This document shows, piece by piece, positions 8,650 to 16,516 of a DNA stretch of 64,000 nt. A model generated the notes under the pieces. It saw only the letters and a program-made list of their open reading frames with translations, searched no databases and had not been told where the DNA came from. The DNA comes from Maridesulfovibrio sp. (GTDB lineage: Bacteria; Desulfobacterota; Desulfovibrionia; Desulfovibrionales; Desulfovibrionaceae), in the NCBI RefSeq assembly GCF_963678865.1, contig NZ_OY787459.1, positions 1,330,501 to 1,394,500 on the forward strand. Reading direction: 5' to 3'. The stretch's first letter is position 1, and each line of letters opens with the position of its first letter. The position numbers and the translations under genes were made by a program.

Positions 8650-10422
8650 ATGGTTTCCCCTTCAAAGCCAAAACCGAAAGAACGTACTGGAGCCTCATTT
8701 AATCCGAGAGTCCAGTACGTTTTGCTTATGTCTTTTTCCGTAGCTATCGGTCTGTCAGCAGCAGGTGGAGCCTTCCTCTTCCGCTGGCTGATCGAAAATT
8801 TTCAAGAATTGTTCTGGGCTCAAGGAAACTCTTTTTTAGATATGGCTGCCAATTCACCATGGTGGCTTGTACTTTTTCTGCCCTGCATTGGTGGTATTCT
8901 CGCCGGGGTAATCATTACAAATTGGGCGCCGGAAGCACAGGGACCGGGAGTACCGGAAGTGATCAAGGCTCTTGCCGTACGCGGTGGGGTCATCCGCCAC
9001 CGAATCACTTTTCTCAAGGCATTGGTTACCAGCCTGCTTATCGGCTGCGGGGCGTCTGTAGGCCGGGAAGGACCGGTTGTGCAGATCGGTGCTTCACTGG
9101 GATCCTCAGCAGCAAGGCTCTTCCGCCTTCATCCGTCCATGTTGCCTGTCTGTGTTGCGTCCGGTGCAGCTGCGGGGATTTCGGCAACGTTCAACGCCCC
9201 GCTTACCGGCACCCTCTTTGCTATTGAGATTCTGCTGCTTGATACTGAGATGTCTTACGTAAGCCATATTATCGTTGCCTCTGTTACAGCCTCCGCCCTA
9301 TCAAAATTTTTCTGGGGAGATTTCCCAACGTTTGACGCTCCAAAGTTCATCTTCAGCAACTTTGACGAACTCGTTATCTTTTTCCTGCTGGGAATCCTTG
9401 CCGGATTGGTATCAATTGCTTTTGTAAAAATGATCAGCTTCTCTGAACTTGCTTTCGACCATATTCCGCTTCCGGAATGGCTGAAGCCCGGACTGGGAGG
9501 ACTGATTCTCGGTGCTATGGCCCTTAAAATACCGGCAGTGCTCGGTGTTGGATATGAAGCCGTAAACATGGGCCTGACCGGCGTTCTGCCCCTTGATCTG
9601 GCCTTGATCCTGTTGGGGGCAAAACTGGTGGCAACATCTCTGTGCATAGGTTCGGGTATGAGCGGCGGTATTTTTGCGCCTTCACTGGTGCTTGGAGCAG
9701 CATTAGGAGTATCAGTAAGCTCCACACTCAACATGATCTTCCCGGAATTGGCTCTGACTCACGGCCAATACGCTCTGGTGGGCATGGGTACAGTTGTGGC
9801 CGGGACTACTCTCGCACCCATAACCGCAGTACTTACGGTATTCGAACTGACCTATTCCTACAAAATAATTCTACCAATGATGGTCGGCTGCATCACCAGC
9901 GCACTGGTAGTACGCATTTTCAAGGGCTACTCTGTATACGAAGCCAAGTTGCTGCGCCAAGGAGTGAATATTCTGCGCGGACATGATGAATCAGTCATGG
10001 TCAATGTCCCGCTCTCGGATATAATGGACACGGAATTCGATTATCTACACACAACCGACAGCCTGAAAACAGCTGCGGACATGGTCCTGAACTCGGATTT
10101 CCCCCATTTCCCCGTACTTGATGAAAACAGCAAAATTGCCGGAATCCTCACCCTGCGAGACATGCGCTCTTTTCTCAAAAATGATCAAGACCTGAAAGGC
10201 TGGCCTGAAATTGTCGATACTTTAATGGTCCGTACTATTGTATCTCTACCAGTGGATTCCAATCTCAAAGAAGCCATCCTGAAATTCGAACGAACCGGTG
10301 TTTCTTTTTTACCGTTGATAAATCAGAGCGGGACTGTGGCCGGGATTATCAAATCCAAGGATGCAATGGAAATTTTCCGCCGAAATAGATATAAAAATAA
10401 AATTCTTTCTTCTTCAATCTAA
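8650..10422 (+). CDS. ClC-family anion channel/transporter with C-terminal CBS pair
   Basis: The start is placed at ATG 8650, with AGGTGGA about 7 bases upstream; an in-frame GTG at 8638 is the alternative. The protein has about 590 residues: a ClC membrane domain of 10-12 segments (about 20-430) and a CBS pair (about 450-585). Selectivity motifs are visible: GPGVPE near residue 98, where ClC-ec1 has GSGIP, GREGP with the gating Glu near residue 141, and GSGMSGGIFAPSL near residue 335. The position equivalent to the internal proton Glu reads FAIEILL. The stop overlaps the stop of the convergent EAL gene. The substrate (chloride, nitrate, fluoride) is not proven. Confidence 0.9.
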   Translation: MVSPSKPKPKERTGASFNPRVQYVLLMSFSVAIGLSAAGGAFLFRWLIENFQELFWAQGNSFLDMAANSPWWLVLFLPCIGGILAGVIITNWAPEAQGPGVPEVIKALAVRGGVIRHRITFLKALVTSLLIGCGASVGREGPVVQIGASLGSSAARLFRLHPSMLPVCVASGAAAGISATFNAPLTGTLFAIEILLLDTEMSYVSHIIVASVTASALSKFFWGDFPTFDAPKFIFSNFDELVIFFLLGILAGLVSIAFVKMISFSELAFDHIPLPEWLKPGLGGLILGAMALKIPAVLGVGYEAVNMGLTGVLPLDLALILLGAKLVATSLCIGSGMSGGIFAPSLVLGAALGVSVSSTLNMIFPELALTHGQYALVGMGTVVAGTTLAPITAVLTVFELTYSYKIILPMMVGCITSALVVRIFKGYSVYEAKLLRQGVNILRGHDESVMVNVPLSDIMDTEFDYLHTTDSLKTAADMVLNSDFPHFPVLDENSKIAGILTLRDMRSFLKNDQDLKGWPEIVDTLMVRTIVSLPVDSNLKEAILKFERTGVSFLPLINQSGTVAGIIKSKDAMEIFRRNRYKNKILSSSI

Positions 10423-11675
10423 TTTTTTTCGCTTTCCTTAGGCAATAGTACATACTCCAGAACGAGAATCCGACCCCGGCGGCTTCCCTGTTGGTAATAA
10501 AAACCAGCAATATAATTATATCCGTCACTGCAAAGCGGATCAGGGGCGCAGAGACCGGCAACCTTTTCAAAACCGGAATTCAGGGCAACGAAGAAATCTT
10601 TGTCACTGTGATCGCTTCCCACCGCAGAAGGCAGGATACGCAGGCCAAAGGGATCAGCCCCCTTCCCGGCCAGCCGTTTACTGATTTGTTTGCCGGAACT
10701 ATCCATTACATAAACAGAAACTATATTTGCGTTCTTTTTGAGCAATTCATCAAGAATACGGTTCATTTCCCCATCTTCTTCCTGCTGCAACCTGGTCATT
10801 GTACTCTTCAAAAGAAGATGCGAATTACGGAACAATTCACGGGATAGCTCTCCTTCCTTCTTTTTCTCCCCATGCACTAATTTACTTATACGGCTGACCT
10901 TATTGCCGAACGAATCCTCCCTGCCTTCCTCATCAGCACTATCGGAATAAAAATACCCCTGTTGCATGTAATAACCGCTCCGCATCAGGGCAAGGGCTTC
11001 TGCCTCGGTTTCTACCCCCTTGGCAATACCCATGGCACCACACAAGGAAAACAATTTTGCAGTAGCGGCAACTTTTTTTTGAATTCTTTGTGATTTATCA
11101 ATTCCTTTGTAAAATTTGCGATCAAGTTTCACGAAATCCGGCTTGATTATTTGGAATCGGTCCATGCAGTCAACTGAGGGGACAACATTATCTACCGAGA
11201 TCCGATAATTCTTTTCCTGCACGAAACGAATCATATCCAGCGGCGGAACATCCTTGAGCTGAGCTGCATCCATTTCAAAAGTTATCATACGCGGAGAATA
11301 CTTAAACGGCTCGGCCAGTTGATGCGGACTGCGGCCCTTATATTCATTATGGCTATAGAGACTGCAATTGATATTAAGAAAAAGAAGCATATCCCGGTAC
11401 TTTTCATACAAAGGCCCGTAAGCCGCAAACCCTTTCTTGAGACATACTTCTTCGACTTTAAACTGCGCCTGTATAGGCAGGGATGAATTGAAAAGGCAGT
11501 CAGGAGCGGCAAGAGTTGCACCGCTATCATCCACCCCGCGTGAAAAGGCTTCGAAACCGATCACAGTTCGGGAAAGAAGTGATACTATCGGCTGAAAGTA
11601 AATTGTAATGCCGTCCTCGGTAACAGCCTTGCTGATAGCTGTGATGCAACTTTTAATATCAATTTCCACGAGCAC
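10419..11675 (-). CDS. Degenerate EAL-domain protein with C-terminal sensor-like domain
   Basis: 418 residues. The N-terminal EAL fold (about 1-250) keeps E42 (FEAFSR), N101 (LNINC), E134, K183/D185 and the QQGY segment. The DDFG loop reads DNVV at 162-165 and the EGVE motif reads KGVE at 219-222, so key metal ligands are lost. This points to a cyclic-di-GMP receptor or scaffold rather than an active phosphodiesterase (inference). Residues 280-418 form a PAS/Cache-like unit with DSSGKQI and FVALNSGFEKVAG, resembling the YkuI-type domain that follows EAL in Bacillus. It is convergent with the ClC gene, with stops overlapping at CTAA. Confidence 0.8.
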   Translation of the reverse strand: MLVEIDIKSCITAISKAVTEDGITIYFQPIVSLLSRTVIGFEAFSRGVDDSGATLAAPDCLFNSSLPIQAQFKVEEVCLKKGFAAYGPLYEKYRDMLLFLNINCSLYSHNEYKGRSPHQLAEPFKYSPRMITFEMDAAQLKDVPPLDMIRFVQEKNYRISVDNVVPSVDCMDRFQIIKPDFVKLDRKFYKGIDKSQRIQKKVAATAKLFSLCGAMGIAKGVETEAEALALMRSGYYMQQGYFYSDSADEEGREDSFGNKVSRISKLVHGEKKKEGELSRELFRNSHLLLKSTMTRLQQEEDGEMNRILDELLKKNANIVSVYVMDSSGKQISKRLAGKGADPFGLRILPSAVGSDHSDKDFFVALNSGFEKVAGLCAPDPLCSDGYNYIAGFYYQQGSRRGRILVLEYVLLPKESEKN

Positions 11676-11738
11676 TCCTGTTAATTTACTGAGAGTATAG
11701 CATATTTCATAAAACAGTTCACACCTATTTCAGGCCAG

Positions 11739-11771
11739 AAAAAAGGGCTTCCCCCCATGGAGAAGCCCTTC
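11739..11771 (-). terminator. Intrinsic terminator after hypE
   Basis: On the minus strand AAGGGCTTCTCC pairs with GGGGAAGCCCTT across a short ATGG loop and is followed by six T. It lies 26 bases after the hypE stop. Confidence 0.9.
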
Positions 11772-11796
11772 ATATTGCAATATCCAGCTTTCAAAA

Positions 11797-12804
11797 TTAA
11801 CAGATACGGGGCAGCTGCTCCCCTTCAAGCATGTTAAGCAGCCTGCGCCCTCCCAGCGGGGTAACCATAATCACCTTGCCAGGATTGGCTTCAGTGATGG
11901 TTCCAACCTGACAGGCATTCTTACCCAGCTCATCGGCTCGCATAATTTCCAGGGCCTGCTCAGCATACTCCTGCGGCAGGATGCACAGAAATTTACCTTC
12001 ATTGGCAAGGTAGAGCGGATCAAGTCCTAGAAAGGAACATCCGCCTGCCACTTCAGGAAGCACCGGAATCTTGGATTCTTCAAGTTCACAACAGACTTTG
12101 GATGAAACGGTAATCTCATTCAGAGTTGTTGCCAGTCCTCCGCGAGTGGGATCACGCAATACATGAATATCAGGAACTTCCTGTACCAGCTTGACCAGCA
12201 GGTGATTTAAAGCCGCACTGTCGCTTTTCACGTTGGATTCAAGGGAAAGCCCTTCACGGGTTCCGAGAATGGTCAGGCCGTGATCGCCCATGGTCCCACT
12301 GACCAGCACGGCGTCCCCTACAGTGGCACGGTCTCCACTGGGTGCAGGATCAGCAATAATTTCACCCACCCCGGTGGTATTGATAAAAATCTTATCAACC
12401 ATCCCCTTAGGCACAACCTTGGTATCACCGGTAACAATATTGACCCCGGCATGTCTGCAGGCCTCGCCCATGGATTTAACGATTTTTTCCAGATCGTCCA
12501 TAGGCAATCCTTCTTCAATAATATAAGCACAGGTCAGATAGCGGGGGATAGCACCGAGCATAGCCACATCATTCACTGTTCCGTGAACCGCCAAAGAGCC
12601 TATGTCGCCGCCGGGAAAAAAAATAGGGTCAACCGTGAAGCTGTCCGTGCTCATGGAGACCTTACCCTTCAAGTTCAGGGTAGCGGCGTCGTTGAGTCTG
12701 TCCAGTTCAGCGTTTGCAAAATGCTTGAGAAAAAGTTCGGAAATAAGCCTCTGGGAAGCCCTTCCGCCGGAACCGTAATCAAGTAAAACTTTATCTGAGG
12801 ACAT
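11797..12804 (-). CDS. hypE: Hydrogenase maturation protein HypE
   Basis: 335 residues of the PurM/AIR-synthase-like fold. It starts LLDYGSGGRASQRLI and contains STDSFTVDPIFFPGGDIG and VTGDTKVVPKG for ATP and Mg binding. The C-terminus ends PRIC, the Cys that receives the carbamoyl group from HypF and is dehydrated to a thiocyanate, the source of the CN ligands of NiFe hydrogenase. It starts one base after the hypD stop and is co-transcribed with it. hypF lies at 38 kb; hypA, hypB and hypC are not in the window. Confidence 0.97.
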   Translation of the reverse strand: MSSDKVLLDYGSGGRASQRLISELFLKHFANAELDRLNDAATLNLKGKVSMSTDSFTVDPIFFPGGDIGSLAVHGTVNDVAMLGAIPRYLTCAYIIEEGLPMDDLEKIVKSMGEACRHAGVNIVTGDTKVVPKGMVDKIFINTTGVGEIIADPAPSGDRATVGDAVLVSGTMGDHGLTILGTREGLSLESNVKSDSAALNHLLVKLVQEVPDIHVLRDPTRGGLATTLNEITVSSKVCCELEESKIPVLPEVAGGCSFLGLDPLYLANEGKFLCILPQEYAEQALEIMRADELGKNACQVGTITEANPGKVIMVTPLGGRRLLNMLEGEQLPRIC

Positions 12805-12805
12805 A

Positions 12806-13900
12806 TTAATCTACTTTGTATTTGAAGTAAGCGGCACAGCTTCCTTCAGTTGAAACCATGCAGGGACCGACAGGCTTTGCCGGGGTACAGACCTTACCGA
12901 ACAAAGGGCATTTCTCGGGAGTCATTTTGCCCTTGAGCACTTCTCCGCATTTACAGCCCTTGAGCGGCGGACACTCCCCAATGTTGAGATCGAAAATTTT
13001 CTTGGCGTCATATTTTTCAAACTCTGCCCGGAACTCAAGCCCGCTGTGTGGAATCTTACCTATGCCGCGCCAAAGAGCGTCAGATTCCTCAAAAACCTGA
13101 TACATGACTTCCACTGCCTTGGGGTTGCCATCTTCGGAAACTCCGCGCACATACTGATTCTGTACCACCGGATGTTCTTCCTTGGATGACCGGACCATCA
13201 TCAGCAGGGCCTGCAGAATATCAACGGGATCGAATCCGGTTACAACAGAGGGTTTGCCGTATTTTTCTCCGATAAAATCATAAGGATGAATTCCGATAAC
13301 AGTTGAAACATGACCGGGCAGAATAAACCCGTCAATACGTGTTTCCGGGTCGGAAACAAGAATATCCAATGCAGGCGGGACCAGCTTGTGAAACGAAAGC
13401 ACCTTAAAATTTTCAAGTCCCTGCTGTTGGGCCATAAGCACCGTGGCTGCAATAGTCGGAGCGGTGGTTTCAAAACCTACTCCCAGAAAGACCACCGTGC
13501 TGTCTGGATTATTACGTGCAAGTTCAAGGGCATCGAACGGGGAATATATGATTTCCACACGCGCGCCGTCAGCCTGTGCGTTCTTCAAACAATGCCCATT
13601 GTCGCCGGGAACCTTGATCAGATCACCGAAAGTGGCCACAATAACTCCGTCCTTTCCGGCAAGATCCAGAAAAGCATTAACCTCGGATTCATGTGTCACG
13701 CATACCGGACAGCCGGGACCGCTGAGGTGGACCACCTCTTTCGGCAGCACAGAATGCAACCCGCTGCGAAATATCGATACAGTATGCGTCCCGCAGACCT
13801 CCATGAACCGTATTTCGCCTTCCAGTTCATCCCGCAAACGGTCCAGAAGCTCTTTACACAGCTCCGGATCGTTAAACTTATTCAAAATCTCAAGCGACAA
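12806..13900 (-). CDS. hypD: Hydrogenase maturation protein HypD
   Basis: 364 residues, full length, starting at a TTG at 13900 with GGGGG 6 bases upstream. Conserved features are FMEVCGTHTV, LSGPGCPVCVT, GFETTAPT and the C-terminal Fe-S cysteine cluster. The last spans NIGECPPLKGCKCGEVL, EKCPLFGKVC and PVGPCMVSTEGSC. HypD with HypC assembles the Fe(CN)2CO moiety of NiFe hydrogenases. The 221 bases upstream (13901-14121) hold no visible gene. Confidence 0.97.
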   Translation of the reverse strand: MSLEILNKFNDPELCKELLDRLRDELEGEIRFMEVCGTHTVSIFRSGLHSVLPKEVVHLSGPGCPVCVTHESEVNAFLDLAGKDGVIVATFGDLIKVPGDNGHCLKNAQADGARVEIIYSPFDALELARNNPDSTVVFLGVGFETTAPTIAATVLMAQQQGLENFKVLSFHKLVPPALDILVSDPETRIDGFILPGHVSTVIGIHPYDFIGEKYGKPSVVTGFDPVDILQALLMMVRSSKEEHPVVQNQYVRGVSEDGNPKAVEVMYQVFEESDALWRGIGKIPHSGLEFRAEFEKYDAKKIFDLNIGECPPLKGCKCGEVLKGKMTPEKCPLFGKVCTPAKPVGPCMVSTEGSCAAYFKYKVD

Positions 13901-14123
13901 GGAACACCCCCAAAGTTAACATTTCCTTAAACACATCCACAGCAGCATGACTGCCCTCTAACCCCGGTCTCCAGACCTTTCCCATCGGGATTCCATGCCC
14001 TGCCCAAAAAATGAATGATATATCCGCACCACAGATATAACCTTGTTATTCATAAGGCTTTTGTTCTCATTATACCCATTCCCGTTCAGTAACAAGTCCG
14101 TTACCTGCAATATTTTGAGACAT

Positions 14124-14158
14124 AAAAAAAGGCTCCGCCGGGTAAGGGTGGAGCCTTT
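14124..14158 (-). terminator. Intrinsic terminator after the receiver gene
   Basis: On the minus strand AAAGGCTCC pairs with GGAGCCTTT and is followed by seven T. It lies 26 bases after the stop of the CheY-like gene, upstream of hypD, so it separates the two transcripts. Confidence 0.9.
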
Positions 14159-14184
14159 ATAAAATATTAAGTTCTCGTCTTAAG

Positions 14185-14550
14185 TTATTTAAGACAGCGG
14201 GTAATCACTTCATTAAATTCTTCTTTATCAATCGGCTTGGGCAGAAAATAAGTCGCTCCCAGAGCCAGCAGATTCGAAATATCGGAGACACCTACCACTG
14301 CAGACATGATGACAATTGGCATATCCATAAACTGGGAATCACCACGCAAAGTCTGCACCAGTTGACGACCGTCCATTTCGGGCATCATGATATCAGTCAC
14401 GAGAACATCAAAGCTGTTTTCCGCTTTCAAGGTCTCGTAAGCATGTTTACCATGCGGACTGACAAACGGTATATGTCCCAGATCCTCCACAAATCTAGCG
14501 GCAAGTTTCTGAGAAATTTTATCATCTTCGGCTATCAATATTTTATACAT
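14185..14550 (-). CDS. CheY-like single-domain response regulator
   Basis: 121 residues from the ATG at 14550 (MYKILIAEDDKISQKLAARF), which has GAGGGG upstream. The longer frame to 14598 is not supported by a ribosome site. It is a stand-alone receiver: acidic pair EDD, phospho-acceptor Asp in VLVTDIMMPEMDGRQ, Thr/Ser position in IVIMSA and Lys in FLPKPID. There is no output domain. It lies between hypD and the second cheV, so a chemotaxis or relay role is possible but the partner is unknown. Confidence 0.88.
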   Translation of the reverse strand: MYKILIAEDDKISQKLAARFVEDLGHIPFVSPHGKHAYETLKAENSFDVLVTDIMMPEMDGRQLVQTLRGDSQFMDMPIVIMSAVVGVSDISNLLALGATYFLPKPIDKEEFNEVITRCLK

Positions 14551-14735
14551 GAACCCCTCTTGATTTTTTATGGATTCTATTTTGCTTAAGCCAATCAACC
14601 TGTGAAGTAAAGGCCAATTACATAGCTATCATAATACATTCTTTTTAAAATCTGTAGACCTGACTATTTGAATATTGTAACTTACTATAATAAGAACTTA
14701 AACAACTTAATTATAATTTATCAGGAGCCGCTGCC

Positions 14736-15686
14736 ATGGCTAAAACCGAAATCCTGCTCGAAACCGGGACAAACGAACTTGAAATACTTGAATTTTACAT
14801 CGATCTACCGGAATCTGAAGACGGTCCGGAAGAAAGATGCCATTTCGGGGTCAACGTCGCCAAAGTAATGCAGGTAATTGAGAGCCCGGAGCTGGAACAT
14901 CCCGAATCAGCGGAGCACCCCTGCTTCATGGGCACCATCCCACTTCGCAACCATATCCTCCCGGTACTGGATCTTGCTGTCTGGCTGGGTATGGAACGCA
15001 AGAAAAACAAATACGATATCGTCATCGTTACTGAATTCAGCCAGACTGTCTCCGGATTTCAGGTAAGCGGCGTAACCGAAATCCACCGTGTAGGCTGGCA
15101 ACAGGTCCTTTCTCCTGACAAATTCATGAGCAGCTTTGACATGAGCTGCATAGTCGGCATAGTCGAACGCGAGGACCGCTTCATCCAACTACTGGACCTT
15201 GAATCCATTCTTGCAGACCTGGACCCAACCCTGGGCGGAGACTTTGATGCTCCCGCTGCAGTTGCCGGCGAAGCCTACAATGCGCTTGTTTGCGATGATT
15301 CCCCCACCATTAGAGCTATGCTGAAAAAAAGCCTCGATAAGGCCAACTTCCGTCACACCATCGTCCATAACGGGCAGGAAGCTCAGAATACATTAAAAAA
15401 CATCAAGCTGGTAGCCAGTCAGGAAAACAGGCCGGTCAAAGACTACGTGGAAATAGTCATCTCTGACATTGAAATGCCACTCATGGACGGTTTCAGTCTT
15501 GCAAAGTGGATTAGGGAAGACCCGGACCTGAAGAATCTGCCCATAATCCTCTACTCTTCAATTATTACCAAGGAATTACGCCACAAAGGTGAATCGGTGG
15601 GAGCGGATGACCAAATATCCAAACCGGACCTGCACCTGCTCCCGGAAAAAGCAATACGCTTAATTGAGAACCGGAAGTCTCAATAA
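14736..15686 (+). CDS. cheV: Chemotaxis coupling/response protein CheV (copy 2)
   Basis: 316 residues with the same layout as the gene at 7685. The CheW domain (about 1-165) includes HFGVNVAKVMQVIE and MGTIPLRNHILPVLDL. The receiver (about 185-316) has VISDIEMPLMDG and the same GESVGADDQISKP end. The N-terminus (AKTEILLETGTNELEILEF) aligns almost residue for residue with copy 1. AGGAG precedes the ATG. A strong terminator follows, so it is monocistronic. Confidence 0.95.
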   Translation: MAKTEILLETGTNELEILEFYIDLPESEDGPEERCHFGVNVAKVMQVIESPELEHPESAEHPCFMGTIPLRNHILPVLDLAVWLGMERKKNKYDIVIVTEFSQTVSGFQVSGVTEIHRVGWQQVLSPDKFMSSFDMSCIVGIVEREDRFIQLLDLESILADLDPTLGGDFDAPAAVAGEAYNALVCDDSPTIRAMLKKSLDKANFRHTIVHNGQEAQNTLKNIKLVASQENRPVKDYVEIVISDIEMPLMDGFSLAKWIREDPDLKNLPIILYSSIITKELRHKGESVGADDQISKPDLHLLPEKAIRLIENRKSQ

Positions 15687-15715
15687 TTAACCAATCCTTA
15701 CTTGATTTTTTTGCG

Positions 15716-15743
15716 AACGGCCCTTTTTTAGGGCCGTTTTTTC
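15716..15743 (+). terminator. Intrinsic terminator after the second cheV
   Basis: AACGGCCCT pairs with AGGGCCGTT around a TTTT loop and is followed by six T, about 30 bases past the cheV stop. Confidence 0.92.
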
Positions 15744-15824
15744 TTGCATGAAATTCATTGCACCAATATCTTCCCCCTTCGGAAAAAAATTAAAACAAGC
15801 AGCCCTCGTAAGGAGGAACAAAAT

Positions 15825-16151
15825 ATGGAAGACGTAAGAGTATACGGAGATGTTCACGGACTCTCCGAAAAAGATTTTGAAGAGCTCGAATTTGGACTTC
15901 CCTTTGAAAAAATCGTCTATAAAGATAAAGTATTAAATGTTGACTACGAAGGTCATTATATCGACATCGATGACTTTCTTGAAGATATGGTCAAGCGTCT
16001 GCCGCCGGAAGGCTGGGCCAAAGTTGATTTCATTGACCATGTTGAGTGGAAACTCATCCGCTACGAAATAGAAAACAACAAAATGACTTCAAGAGAAGTC
16101 AACGTGGATGCAGTGCTCGAACCAACTAAAAACGAAGCCGGGCAAAGATAA
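15825..16151 (+). CDS. Conserved-looking hypothetical acidic protein
   Basis: 108 residues from the ATG at 15825, which has a perfect AGGAGG 8 bases upstream; the longer frame from 15744 overlaps a terminator and is rejected. I do not recognise the family. The protein is acidic and soluble, without signal peptide or membrane segment. It has YGDVHGLSEKDFEELEFG near the start and a DIDDFLEDMVKRLPPEG stretch in the middle. It stands alone between two terminators. Base composition and ribosome site look native. Confidence 0.75.
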   Translation: MEDVRVYGDVHGLSEKDFEELEFGLPFEKIVYKDKVLNVDYEGHYIDIDDFLEDMVKRLPPEGWAKVDFIDHVEWKLIRYEIENNKMTSREVNVDAVLEPTKNEAGQR

Positions 16152-16157
16152 GTAGTT

Positions 16158-16178
16158 GATGCGCTATTGTACTTTTAA
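16158..16178. repeat. Fragment of the palindromic intergenic repeat
   Basis: GATGCGCTATTGTACTTTTA closely matches the left end of the repeat copy at 53311 (GATGCGCTATCGCGCTTTTA). The remainder of the element is absent, so this may be a decayed copy. Confidence 0.4.
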
Positions 16179-16283
16179 ACCACTGACCTGGCATCCGGTT
16201 GCGTAAACATCTTTGCCATAATATTTAAGAACCTTAAAACCTCTTATCATTGCTTTCCACTTCCATTCTTAGATATTACAAAT

Positions 16284-16324
16284 CAAAAAAGCCCGCTTGT
16301 TTTTCAACAGGCGGGCTTAAATTT
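16284..16324. terminator. Bidirectional hairpin terminator
   Basis: AAGCCCGC-TTGT pairs with AACA-GCGGGCTT. A run of T follows on the minus strand and a shorter one (ATTTT) on the plus strand. It sits 130 bases after the hypothetical gene. The rest of the 16152-16516 gap is A/T rich with no gene seen. Confidence 0.75.
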
Positions 16325-16516
16325 TGATCTGTGAGATATCCCTAAATTTACCTTACATACTGATTAAACACTTCATTTCTATTTACATATTTTTAACACT
16401 TATATACAGAACATAAATCTGTAGCTATTGCTTAAATAGAAACACATTTTCAAGGCTCAAGTCGAATTACATTCGAAAATAATACTCGTGATAAATTTGT
16501 AAAAAGGATGCTGGCG

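Noticed and set aside
15744-15824. N-terminal extension of the 108-residue hypothetical protein
   Set aside because: It begins within the tail of the cheV terminator, whereas ATG 15825 has a perfect AGGAGG.
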